Shown here one piece after another: positions 36,321-44,682 of a stretch of DNA of 64,000 nt. Source of the stretch: Parasphingorhabdus halotolerans (GTDB taxonomy: Bacteria; Pseudomonadota; Alphaproteobacteria; Sphingomonadales; Sphingomonadaceae); assembly GCF_012516475.1 (NCBI RefSeq), contig NZ_CP051217.1, positions 434,001 to 498,000 on the forward strand, in the 5' to 3' direction. The translations under genes were made by a program, and so were the position numbers. The notes under the pieces were generated by a model. The model did not search any database and was not told the origin of the DNA. It saw only the letters and a list, made by a program, of their open reading frames with translations. Position 1 is the stretch's first letter, and every line of letters begins with the position of its first letter.

Positions 36321-36346
36321 CACCCTGTCCGCCAGCTATATCATCC
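36321..36346 (+). repeat. attR, 26-bp direct repeat of the tRNA-Ser 3' end
   Basis: Perfect 26-bp copy of 3141-3166 without the rest of the tRNA gene, so it is a displaced 3' end rather than a tRNA. It marks the right end of the island. Confidence 0.92.
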
Positions 36347-36468
36347 GGGAACGTCGCGTATCGTGTCTTAAGGCAATGCGATTCAATATTTTTTCGGCTT
36401 GGGTGATTTTCAGATGTTCTTACAATTATCCATAGCTGCTCGCGATATGTGTGGGTGAAATATGTGAC
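36347..36468 (+). mobile_element. Decayed left end of a second, related integrative element
   Basis: This stretch lines up with the interior left end of the island (3167-3288) without gaps. The run GATTTTCAGATGTTCTTA-type core is shared (3226-3242 and 36406-36422), and a GTGTGGG repeat starts exactly 103 bp after the att site in both (3269 and 36449), with a degenerate second repeat 12 bp later. No integrase frame follows. The simplest reading is a remnant of an earlier related element lying in tandem at the same tRNA. Confidence 0.6.
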
Positions 36469-36803
36469 GGCATTCCCAAACAAAGTGATCAGGCCCGTTG
36501 TGTTTCGCAGATCGTCCGGGAAACGGAGGTTTGGGCGGCTGATCACGTGATCACCACAAATCGAAGCAGCGGGATGGCTGACTGAAATCAAGGCGCAGGA
36601 GCGAGAGTATGACTGCATACTGACGCAAACCGTCGGGAGTATGAGATCGGATATTTTTTGTGACATTTATCCACTAGGCTGAATAATCCTAATGCTCTAT
36701 CGTATTGCTGTTTAGTGGTTCGTTTGGGAGGCGTAATCATTGGAGCTTTCGATCAGACGCAGAAATTTGGATTATGCAACCGAGGTTCAAAGATTTTTCT
36801 CTC
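36469..36803. other. Non-coding stretch upstream of the RND efflux genes
   Basis: About 335 bp with no credible gene. It may hold the RND operon promoter, but no operator-like palindrome or adjacent regulator gene was found. Confidence 0.4.
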
Positions 36804-37904
36804 ATGACAACACACAGATTTTGGCTATTAGGATTGCTATCGATAACCCTCGCTGGCTGTAGCAGCGGCGCAGACGAAGGTGGTAGATCGGGCGATGCAC
36901 CGACAGTGGTTGGCGGGGCTGTAACCCAGGCTGAATTTGTCAGCGACATCGAAGCCGTTGGCACTGCTTTTGCCAATGAACAAACCGTCATCACTTCGCC
37001 AGTGACCGAGCGTATTGAAAAACTTGGCTTTGCCGATGGTGATGTTGTTCGGCGGGGGGCGATGATTGCTCAGTTATCGCGGGGTGAAGAATCTGCTGAT
37101 TTAAACGCCGTTGAGGCGCGCGCGCGAGAAGCGGACAAGAAGCTCGACCGGTTAGCCGCTTTGCAGAAACGAGGATTTGCTACCGACGCCGCTGTGGATG
37201 AGCAATTGGCTTTACGCGATGGCGCTCGGGCAGATGCCAATGCCATTCGCTCGCGTATATCAGACCGGGTTATCCGTGCACCTTTTAGCGGCGTACTTAG
37301 CCTGCGCACCATTTCTCCTGGAACCGTGGTCACATCCGGCAGCCCGATAGCAACGATCAGTGATATTTCATCGATCAAACTCGACTTTACCGTTCCCGAG
37401 GCTTTTCTTACATCTATAGAAAAACGTCAGGTGATTGAGGCGCGATCCGCCGCTTATCAGGACCAGAGTTTCTTCGGCACAATTGATAATATAGACCCGC
37501 TGGTTGACCCGCTATCGCGCAGCATCACCGTACGTGCGATATTGCCCAATAACAGCGGCTTACTCCGCCCTGGCATGTTGCTCACTGTCCGGATTGTATC
37601 GGAAACCCGCACCGGTCTTGCGATTCCGGAAACAGCGTTGATCGCGCAGGGTGACCAGAATTTCGTCTTTGTTGTAGACAAGGAAGGCATCGCGCGGCGC
37701 ACCTCCATCGAGGTCGGCCTGCGTTCCGATGGCATGATCGAAGTGCTAAGCGGTGTTGCTTTGGGGACAAAGATAGTCGCTGATGGCACCGTAAAAGTAA
37801 GGGACGACGCTCCCGTCAAAGCAGTGTTACCCGTCGGGAAGTCACCCAGTAAATCGAAAGCAGTCAGTGGTCGCGATGCCAAGGCCAAAGGCGCAGACCG
37901 TTGA
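36804..37904 (+). CDS. RND efflux periplasmic adaptor (membrane fusion protein) lipoprotein
   Basis: Links an inner-membrane RND pump to an outer-membrane channel. Start 36804 gives a compact lipoprotein signal, RFWLLGLLSITLAGC, with Cys19 for lipidation; a start at 36774 adds ten residues and cannot be excluded. The 366-residue product has the barrel-sandwich/lipoyl half motif (VVRRGAMIAQLSRGEE), a coiled-coil hairpin (about 95-150), then VIRAPFSGVLSLRTISPGTVV and the beta-barrel domain (LLRPGMLLTVRIV). The stop overlaps the TTG start of the pump gene. No outer-membrane factor gene is present nearby. Confidence 0.92.
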   Translation: MTTHRFWLLGLLSITLAGCSSGADEGGRSGDAPTVVGGAVTQAEFVSDIEAVGTAFANEQTVITSPVTERIEKLGFADGDVVRRGAMIAQLSRGEESADLNAVEARAREADKKLDRLAALQKRGFATDAAVDEQLALRDGARADANAIRSRISDRVIRAPFSGVLSLRTISPGTVVTSGSPIATISDISSIKLDFTVPEAFLTSIEKRQVIEARSAAYQDQSFFGTIDNIDPLVDPLSRSITVRAILPNNSGLLRPGMLLTVRIVSETRTGLAIPETALIAQGDQNFVFVVDKEGIARRTSIEVGLRSDGMIEVLSGVALGTKIVADGTVKVRDDAPVKAVLPVGKSPSKSKAVSGRDAKAKGADR

Positions 37905-40900
37905 TTCTCTCTGACGTCTCGGTCAAGCGCCCTGTGTTTGCAGTCGTGCTTAGCCTGTTGCTTGTGCTCGCAGGGATAATCGCTTTTCTTCAACTACCCG
38001 TTCGCCAATACCCCGCCATTGAACCGCCAATTGTTTCGGTCGATGTAAACTATCCCGGTGCTGCGGCAAATGTTGTTGAATCCCGAATAACCCAGATACT
38101 TGAAGACCGCATTGCCGGGGTTGAAGGCATCGAAATGATCCGCTCTTCATCTCGTGATGGGCGGTCGGATATTACGGTTGAGTTTGCGCCCGACCGGGAC
38201 GTCGATGCAGCAGCCAATGATATTCGCGACCGTGTTTCGGGTGCGCTTGATAATCTGCCCGAAGAATCGGACCCACCCGAAATTAACAAGGTTGATGCAG
38301 ATGCCCGACCGTTCATGTGGCTAAATCTTACCGGTGAAGGCCGGGATTCCCTCTGGCTGGCAGATTATGCTGATCGTGTATTGACCGACCGGTTTTCATC
38401 AATCGATGGCGTGGCGAGGGTTCAGGCTGGTGGGGCGGCACGACCAGCAATCCGGATTTGGCTCGACCGCAAATCAATGGCCGCTTTCGGTCTGTCTCCG
38501 AATGATGTTGAAGCAGCGCTGCGCCGCGAGAATGTCGAACTTCCCGCTGGCCGCGTCGAATCATCGGACCTCAATCTCACCGTGCGGGTGGCGAGAGCCT
38601 ATGGCGGTGTCGATGATTTCAAGGCGCTGGTCATCCGCCGGAGCGCGGACGGATCATTCTTGCGGCTCGCCGATGTCGCAAGAGTCGAACTGGGACCGGA
38701 AAATGTTTACAACCATTTTCGTTCGAACGGGCTTCCCGGCGTCGGGATGGGGATTATCCGGCAATCGGGCGCCAATGAACTGCAAGTTGCCAATGATATC
38801 AAGGACCGGATTGAAGAGATAAAGCCGCTATTGCCTTCTGGTGTTCAATTGGCGGTCAGCTATGACAGCAGCGTCTTCATTGACAAGGCGATTGAAAATG
38901 TTTGGGAAACGCTAGTCTTTGCCGCGTTTCTGGTGATCGCCGTCATCTACCTTTTCCTCGGGTCGGTGCGTGCCACCCTTATTCCGGCTGTCACCGTTCC
39001 GATTTCGCTTATGGGAACATTTTTTGTTCTGTGGCTCCTTGGACTTTCGATCAATTTGCTGACGTTGCTGGCACTGGTGATGGCAATCGGCCTAGTTGTT
39101 GATGATGCGATTGTGGTGCTGGAAAATATCTACGCGCGGATTGAACGCGGCGAAAGCCGCCTAGTCTCAGCCTTCGAAGGTGCCCGTCAAGTCGGTTTCG
39201 CCGTTGTTGCAACCACCGCCGTTGTTATCGCTGTTTTTGTTCCGGTGATGTTTTTGCCCGGTGAAACCGGTCTGTTGTTCCGTGAACTGGCGATTACCAT
39301 GATCGTTGCGGTATCAATCTCGACCTTTGTGGCGCTTACGCTAATTCCGGTCATGTGTTCGAAAATCCTCAAAAAAGGCGGCGGCGAAACCTCGATGAGC
39401 CGCTTTGTTGACGAAAAGTTTCAGCAGACTAGCATCAGGTATGAAAGCGTTTTATCCCGCTGGATCCGCAGGCCATTTCTGCTCGGCGGAATAGCGTTCG
39501 GGATGGCCGCAATTTTCGCAGCCATCGGGCTGACGACGCTCAAGTCCGAAGTGGCCCCACCCGAAGACACCGGATTTATATTCGGCAACGCATCAATTGC
39601 GGAAGGTGCTGGTTGGCCCCGGCTGGTTAAGGTCATGAATGACCTTGAAACCATCGTGTTGCCTATGACAGAAGATGACGGCCCGCTGCGGCGAATTTTA
39701 TTTCGTGCACCCGCTTCCTTTGGCCCGTCAGGCGATTTTTCGTCGGGCCGCATCATCATGTTTCTCAAACCTTGGGACGAACGGGACATGACGACCGCAG
39801 AAACCGTTGCCGAGGTAAACAAGCGCTTTCGCGATTATCCGGCCGCGCAGGTTTTTGCATCTGGCGGGTCGACGATCGGCGGCAGAGGCGGCGAAGCGAT
39901 CCGCTTTGTTATTGCAGGGGATACCTATGATGAATTGACCCGCGCGCGCGATGCGCTGTTTGTTGCTGCTGGCGAGTACCCGGGTATCGAGACACTGGAG
40001 TCCGATTACAAGGAAACCCGGCCGCAGGTCGTCGTTAACGTCAACACGGTGCGGGCCGCCGATCTCGGAGTGTCCGTTCAGGAAATCGGGCGGACCCTTG
40101 AATCGATGATGGGCTCGCGCAATGCAGGTACCTATGTCGATCGGGGTGAGGAATATGACGTAATCATGCAGGCTGAGCCGGAAGACCGGGTGACCGCCGC
40201 CGATCTTACCAATGTCTATGTCCGTGGCCGTGATGATACGCTGGTTCCGTTGTCGGGTCTGGTTACGCTGGATAGCAGGGCCGAGGCCGGTGAACTGAAC
40301 CGTTTTAACAAACTCCGCGCCATCACCCTCGAAGGGACGGTTGCACCGGACTATTCCCTTGGCGAAGCACTGACTTTCCTCGAAACGGAAGCGGCATCGC
40401 TGCCGGAGGTGGTTGCTATTGGTTATGAAGGAGAAAGCCGGGCGCTGCGTCAAACCGGCGGTTCGATCTGGCTGGTTCTCGGTTTTACCATTATCCTTGT
40501 TTATCTGGTGCTCGCCGCCCAGTTTGAGAGTTTCGTCAGTCCGCTGATCATCATTCTGGGTGTTCCTCTTGCGGTAAGCGGAGGCCTGCTTGGTCTCACA
40601 GCAATGGGCGGAACGCTCAATCTCTACAGCCAAATCGGGTTGATCATGCTGGTCGGACTTGCCGCAAAGAACGGTATCCTGATCGTCGAGTTTGCCAACC
40701 AGTTGCGTGATGAAGGTTTGGAATTTGAAAGAGCAATCCTAGAATCTGCGAAGCGCCGTTTCCGCCCGGTACTTATGACTTCGATTGCCACTGTTGCCGG
40801 CGCGACGCCTTTGATGCTGGCTACCGGAGCGGGTGGAGCCAGCCGTGAAGCGATCGGAATCGTGGTGGTCTGGGGCGTCAGCATTTCCACGTTGCTCACG

Positions 40901-41017
40901 CTGGTGGTAATTCCGTCATTCTATTATCTGCTGGCCCGAAATACCGGAAGTCCGCTTGCCGTGACGCGCCGTCTTAGAATTCAAAGGGAAGGCAGAGGAG
41001 TGTCAACCAACGCATGA
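37901..41017 (+). CDS. RND multidrug efflux permease (AcrB/MexB-type, HAE1)
   Basis: A proton-driven trimeric inner-membrane exporter of 1038 residues with two six-TM halves and two large periplasmic loops. It shows VSVKRPVFAVVLSLLLVLAG at the first helix, proton-relay acidic residues in TM4 (GLVVDDAIVVLENIYARIERG), and in the second half YLVLAAQFESFVSPLIIILGVPLA, then GLAAKNGILIVEFANQLRDEG. It starts at TTG 37901, overlapping the adaptor TGA (TTGA), with AAAGG upstream. The closest look is to the MexW/VexF-like pumps with drug or solvent substrates. The frame is intact despite its length. Confidence 0.95.
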   Translation: MILSDVSVKRPVFAVVLSLLLVLAGIIAFLQLPVRQYPAIEPPIVSVDVNYPGAAANVVESRITQILEDRIAGVEGIEMIRSSSRDGRSDITVEFAPDRDVDAAANDIRDRVSGALDNLPEESDPPEINKVDADARPFMWLNLTGEGRDSLWLADYADRVLTDRFSSIDGVARVQAGGAARPAIRIWLDRKSMAAFGLSPNDVEAALRRENVELPAGRVESSDLNLTVRVARAYGGVDDFKALVIRRSADGSFLRLADVARVELGPENVYNHFRSNGLPGVGMGIIRQSGANELQVANDIKDRIEEIKPLLPSGVQLAVSYDSSVFIDKAIENVWETLVFAAFLVIAVIYLFLGSVRATLIPAVTVPISLMGTFFVLWLLGLSINLLTLLALVMAIGLVVDDAIVVLENIYARIERGESRLVSAFEGARQVGFAVVATTAVVIAVFVPVMFLPGETGLLFRELAITMIVAVSISTFVALTLIPVMCSKILKKGGGETSMSRFVDEKFQQTSIRYESVLSRWIRRPFLLGGIAFGMAAIFAAIGLTTLKSEVAPPEDTGFIFGNASIAEGAGWPRLVKVMNDLETIVLPMTEDDGPLRRILFRAPASFGPSGDFSSGRIIMFLKPWDERDMTTAETVAEVNKRFRDYPAAQVFASGGSTIGGRGGEAIRFVIAGDTYDELTRARDALFVAAGEYPGIETLESDYKETRPQVVVNVNTVRAADLGVSVQEIGRTLESMMGSRNAGTYVDRGEEYDVIMQAEPEDRVTAADLTNVYVRGRDDTLVPLSGLVTLDSRAEAGELNRFNKLRAITLEGTVAPDYSLGEALTFLETEAASLPEVVAIGYEGESRALRQTGGSIWLVLGFTIILVYLVLAAQFESFVSPLIIILGVPLAVSGGLLGLTAMGGTLNLYSQIGLIMLVGLAAKNGILIVEFANQLRDEGLEFERAILESAKRRFRPVLMTSIATVAGATPLMLATGAGGASREAIGIVVVWGVSISTLLTLVVIPSFYYLLARNTGSPLAVTRRLRIQREGRGVSTNA

Positions 41018-41039
41018 GCCAAACTAGCAGGCAGTCAGT

Positions 41040-41381
41040 TTATGATTTAACCGGCTTGGTGCTGGAACTCAGGTAACCGCTATATCCATCAACAAAGCTT
41101 TGCAGAACGCCATCAACTTCCTCGGTCGCAAATTCTGTTGCCTCAGCTTCGCTACTGCCAAACTGCTTTTCATCTTTCTTTATAGCCGCAAGCATCGCGC
41201 TGCGTTCATTGGCACAAGCAGACGGCGCGGCCTTTTTGAAAACATTTGAGGACGATTTTAAATCAAGGTGCTCGACGGTGAAGTCCGTAAGGCAGTTTGA
41301 GTAATTCACCCGGGTTGCTTCTGCGTCTGTTGCAAACGCCGCAACCGATGAAAGCAATGCGAATCCGTATAACGTGAACAT
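41040..41381 (-). CDS. Small secreted protein of unknown function
   Basis: A 113-residue product with a clear signal peptide (MFTLYGFALLSSVAAFATDAEA) and a GGGAAAG site before the ATG. The mature part is hydrophilic and helical, with two cysteines (NCLTDF and SACANERSA) that could form one disulphide. No family recognised. It is convergent with the RND pump gene and divergent from the B12 operon. A periplasmic location is likely. Confidence 0.65.
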   Translation of the reverse strand: MFTLYGFALLSSVAAFATDAEATRVNYSNCLTDFTVEHLDLKSSSNVFKKAAPSACANERSAMLAAIKKDEKQFGSSEAEATEFATEEVDGVLQSFVDGYSGYLSSSTKPVKS

Positions 41382-41619
41382 GACACTTTCCCTTTAAACT
41401 CTAACGCAGATTATATCACGAAAAGAAAGCCTCGTAACAACAAAATATGATGTTACATCATCAGAATATATTTATTATTATCAGATGGTTGGTTCGAATT
41501 CTGAGGGCGACAAGCAATACTTCAGGCCAAAGCTGTCAAATGGTTGGGAAACGACTCGCGTTATTCCGAAAAATTCAATCTTGCACTTTCGACAGGAAAC
41601 TACCAATAGCAGCCCAGAT

Positions 41620-41802
41620 ATCGGGTTTTCCTTAATTGGGAATGAAATGGGAAACCGGTGAGGGATTGGCTTTTGGTCAACTCCAAATCCGGTACTGCCC
41701 CCGCAACTGTAAGCGGCTAGCCGATATGCCAAATGCCACTGGGTCATTTCGATCTGGGAAGGCGGCATATCTGCAGCGATCCGCGAGTCAGGAGACCAGC
41801 CA
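41620..41802 (+). ncRNA. Cobalamin (AdoCbl) riboswitch
   Basis: All landmark segments of the class are present in order: GGAAACCGGTGAGGG, AAATCCGGTACTGCCCCCGC with AACTGTAAGCGG (the B12 box core), ATGCCACTGGG paired by CTGGGAAGGCGGCAT, and the closing GATCCGCGAGTCAGGAGACC. It ends about 97 bp upstream of the btuB-like start, so adenosylcobalamin should switch off the uptake operon when abundant. The 5' limit is approximate. Confidence 0.95.
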
Positions 41803-41899
41803 TGTATCGTCGTTCTTCGTCTGGACGGGGTGTGTCAGGTGAACGGAGGTCTTCCTCTGATAGCGGCATTTTATGTCACTTAACCGGGGAATTCTCCAG

Positions 41900-43813
41900 A
41901 TGAATAATATTATCAAATATCTACCACAAATTCTTTGTTCTGCTGCATTTTTCTATGCAACTCCTGCGTTTTCGCAAGTCGAAAACGAGCAAGAGGACGA
42001 TGATACCATTATTGTTATTGCAACGGGTGCGCAGCAAAATATCAAGGATAGTGGCACCGCAATTTCGATTATCACCGATGCTGAAATATTGTCCCAGCAA
42101 GCAATTTCAGTTTCATCGCTTTTGCAAGAACTTCCGGGCGTCAATGTAACCCAAAGCGGCGGCATCGGCAGTCAAACCTCGGTGCGTATCCGGGGCGCTG
42201 AATCCGATCAGACTCTGGTGTTGATCAATGGCATCAGAGTCAATGATCCCTCTTCTCCCGATGGCAGCTTTGATTTCGGCAATTTACTGGCCAGCAATAT
42301 CGAACGGATCGAGGTGCTTCGCGGCGCAAATGGCGTCGCTTGGGGCAGTCAGGCGGTTGGTGGAGTCGTACATATCACCACTAAGCGCCCAACCGATAGT
42401 TTTGAGCTGTTCACGCAGGGAGAATATGGGGCGCAGGACACGCTACGACTGACTAGCAATGCTTCCGGAAAGGTCGGACCGCTAGGCATTTCCGTTGGTG
42501 GCGGTTATATCAAAACGGATGGCATAAGCGCGTTTGACCAAGGTACAGAGAGCGATGGCTATCGCCAATATTCTGCAAATGCCAGTCTGATGGTTGATCT
42601 TGCGGATAACATCCGGTTTGAAGCCAATGGCTATTATGCAGACAACCGTGTCGAAAGCGATAGTGTCTTCCCGCCTTTCAGTTCGGAAAGCATAGAATAT
42701 TCCTTGGCAGAAGAATTTTATGGCAATGTCGCAGTATCGGCTGATGCTTTTGACGGGCGATTCAAGAACCGGTTTGCATTTAGCCTGGCTGATATCAACC
42801 GCGATATTATCAGTCCGTTCTTCACGTCCCTGCCCCGTGGTCGCACCGAGCGGTTTGAATATCGCGGAGATTTTGAGATCGCCAGGATGATAAGACTGGT
42901 TTTCGGAACAGAGATGGAAAACAGCCGCTATGAAAACGCAGGCGTAAACGACCGCACCGGAATAGATTCCTTGTATTTTCAGGCCATTATCGGCCCGGTA
43001 GAGCGGATGACACTTACCGGTGGTGTCAGGCACGATGAGCACGACGATTTCGGTGGTCGCACCAGCATAGCTGGCAATTTGGCTTATCAATTCAGCGCTG
43101 ACGGTCCGGTATTGCGCGCAAGCTACGCCGAAGGTTTCCGTGGGCCTTCCCTAATAGACTTGGATGGACGTCCGTTTGGTTTTGGAACACCTGACTTATT
43201 ACCTGAAACAGCCAAATCTTATGAAGCGGGGCTTGAACAAACCTGGCTGGCGGGCGCTGTCACGACGTCAGTTATCGTTTTCAGGCGCGATATCCGTAAC
43301 CAGATTGCTTTTGCCGCTTGCCCTGTCCTGCCGGATCCAGCGCCGGCGATTTGCGCCAATAACCAGCGACCATTTGGCACGACGCTCAATATTGAGCGCA
43401 CCAGAACAACGGGCGTCGAAGCCGCTTTGACTATTAAACCAACCGAAAAACTTACGATCCATGCCAACTATACTTTCCTTGATGCGGAGAACCGTTCCAA
43501 CGGTTCAAACTTGGGTAATGAACTGGCTCGCAGGCCATCAAGCAGTCTCTATTTGAACATCGACTACCAAACAGCATTTGGATTGAAACTCGGCAGTGAT
43601 TTGCAAATTGTTGGCGACAGCTTTGATGATCTCGCCAACAGTCGGCGGATAGATGGTTATGCGCTGGTTGGCATTCGTACCAGCCTGCCCATTGCGGAAA
43701 GCTTCGAGATATTCGGAAGGGTCGAAAATCTGTTTGATGAAGATTATCAAACGGCAACCGATTTTGGGACATTCGGCCGCTCTGCTTACGCCGGCGTGAG
43801 AGCACGCTTTTGA
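41900..43813 (+). CDS. btuB: TonB-dependent vitamin B12 receptor, BtuB-like
   Basis: Outer-membrane importer of cobalamin, 637 residues. ATG 41900 is preferred: GGGGA lies upstream and a signal peptide follows (YLPQILCSAAFFYATPAFSQ); the ATG at 41873 has no such support. The TonB box-like DDTIIVIATGAQQ precedes a plug domain (SSLLQELPGVNVTQSGG, later RIRGAESDQTLVLINGIRVND and EVLRGANGVAWGSQAVGGVV), and the barrel ends in SAYAGVRARF with a terminal Phe, as is usual for porin-fold proteins. Control by the cobalamin riboswitch upstream makes the B12 assignment strong. Confidence 0.94.
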   Translation: MNNIIKYLPQILCSAAFFYATPAFSQVENEQEDDDTIIVIATGAQQNIKDSGTAISIITDAEILSQQAISVSSLLQELPGVNVTQSGGIGSQTSVRIRGAESDQTLVLINGIRVNDPSSPDGSFDFGNLLASNIERIEVLRGANGVAWGSQAVGGVVHITTKRPTDSFELFTQGEYGAQDTLRLTSNASGKVGPLGISVGGGYIKTDGISAFDQGTESDGYRQYSANASLMVDLADNIRFEANGYYADNRVESDSVFPPFSSESIEYSLAEEFYGNVAVSADAFDGRFKNRFAFSLADINRDIISPFFTSLPRGRTERFEYRGDFEIARMIRLVFGTEMENSRYENAGVNDRTGIDSLYFQAIIGPVERMTLTGGVRHDEHDDFGGRTSIAGNLAYQFSADGPVLRASYAEGFRGPSLIDLDGRPFGFGTPDLLPETAKSYEAGLEQTWLAGAVTTSVIVFRRDIRNQIAFAACPVLPDPAPAICANNQRPFGTTLNIERTRTTGVEAALTIKPTEKLTIHANYTFLDAENRSNGSNLGNELARRPSSSLYLNIDYQTAFGLKLGSDLQIVGDSFDDLANSRRIDGYALVGIRTSLPIAESFEIFGRVENLFDEDYQTATDFGTFGRSAYAGVRARF

Positions 43814-44682
43814 TCCGGGTTGCTTCCATATTAGCAATGATGCTCTTGGCCTCCTGTTCAGCCTATTCGGCTGAGCAAGATGCCATCATAGACGACAAAC
43901 GAGAGGTGAAAACAATTGTCTCGGCAAACCCTTGTGTCGATGCGATATTAGTCGAGCTAGTGGAGCCCGAGAGGATAGCTTCGCTCAGCCATTATTCGCA
44001 TAGCGCTGGTTCCTCTTCGATGGATATTGCTTTGGCAAGCCGGTTTCCGGCCAATGGCGGCACGGCAGAAGAAATCATCGCCCTTGATCCGGATATCGTT
44101 CTCCTGGGATCACATACTCCGAAGGCGACCCTCGATGCTCTGCAGGCATCTGGCATAAAAGTTCATCTGATAGGCGTACCCGATAGTGTAGCGCAAAGCC
44201 TTGACCAGATTGAGCAGATTGCTTTGGCGGTGAACGAGAAACCGCGAGGTGACATTTTGCAGTCAAAAATCCGCGCCGCTGTCGATGCGGCTAGCACAGG
44301 TGCGAAACAAGCCAGGCCAAAACTGCTAATTTGGCAAGCCGGCGGATTGGTTCCCGGAGAAGGCACGTTAATTGATGATATGATTGGCTTGGCCGGTTTT
44401 GCAAATGCAAGCGCTGACTATCGTCTCGCCATGTGGGACATTTTGCCGCTTGAGCCTGTGGCCAAAAACCCGCCAGACTTGATATTGAGCCCCAGCAGCG
44501 CAAAATCGGGTGAAAGCCGGAATGTGCATTTGCGCACGAAGTTTCTGAAGAAATTTGGCGATCAGGTGGTAACCGCTGATATTCCGGAAAATTTGCTGCA
44601 CTGCGGCGGCACAACGATAATATCTGCGATGAACGTGCTGAAAAACGCACGCAATGATTATCAAAGGCAGAATGGCACATGA
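43810..44682 (+). CDS. btuF: Cobalamin ABC transporter substrate-binding protein, BtuF-like
   Basis: A periplasmic binding protein of 290 residues of the helical-backbone (class III) type. The TTG start overlaps the btuB stop (TTGA) and gives a lipoprotein signal MIRVASILAMMLLASC, with Cys16. ANPCVDAILVELVEPERIASLSHYS matches the N-terminal lobe of BtuF/FepB-like proteins, and ALDPDIVLLGSHTP the ligand-side strand. The stop overlaps the permease start (ATGA). Membership in a riboswitch-controlled operon with btuB and a FecCD permease supports cobalamin as ligand. Confidence 0.88.
   Translation: MIRVASILAMMLLASCSAYSAEQDAIIDDKREVKTIVSANPCVDAILVELVEPERIASLSHYSHSAGSSSMDIALASRFPANGGTAEEIIALDPDIVLLGSHTPKATLDALQASGIKVHLIGVPDSVAQSLDQIEQIALAVNEKPRGDILQSKIRAAVDAASTGAKQARPKLLIWQAGGLVPGEGTLIDDMIGLAGFANASADYRLAMWDILPLEPVAKNPPDLILSPSSAKSGESRNVHLRTKFLKKFGDQVVTADIPENLLHCGGTTIISAMNVLKNARNDYQRQNGT

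Larger units (their letters stand above)
3141..36346. mobile_element. 33.2-kb integrative (probably mobilizable) genomic island in tRNA-Ser
   Basis: Bounded by perfect 26-bp direct repeats (3141-3166 and 36321-36346), the left one formed by the tRNA-Ser 3' end plus 12 bp. A P4-type integrase sits immediately inside the left end and reads inward, the usual arrangement for tRNA-targeting islands. Inside are a MobF relaxase, SSB and small DNA-binding and membrane mobilization proteins, then about 18 catabolic, transport and regulatory genes. No VirB/Trb or coupling-ATPase genes are seen, so transfer would need a helper system. Base composition is mosaic: a very AT-rich gene near 12 kb, and G+C-rich genes at 22.5-33 kb compared with the flanks. 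Limits are read directly; mobility is inferred. Confidence 0.9.

Noticed and set aside
3141-36346. A prophage
   Set aside because: The integrase could suggest one, but no capsid, tail, terminase or lysis genes are present; relaxase and catabolic cargo point to a mobilizable island.
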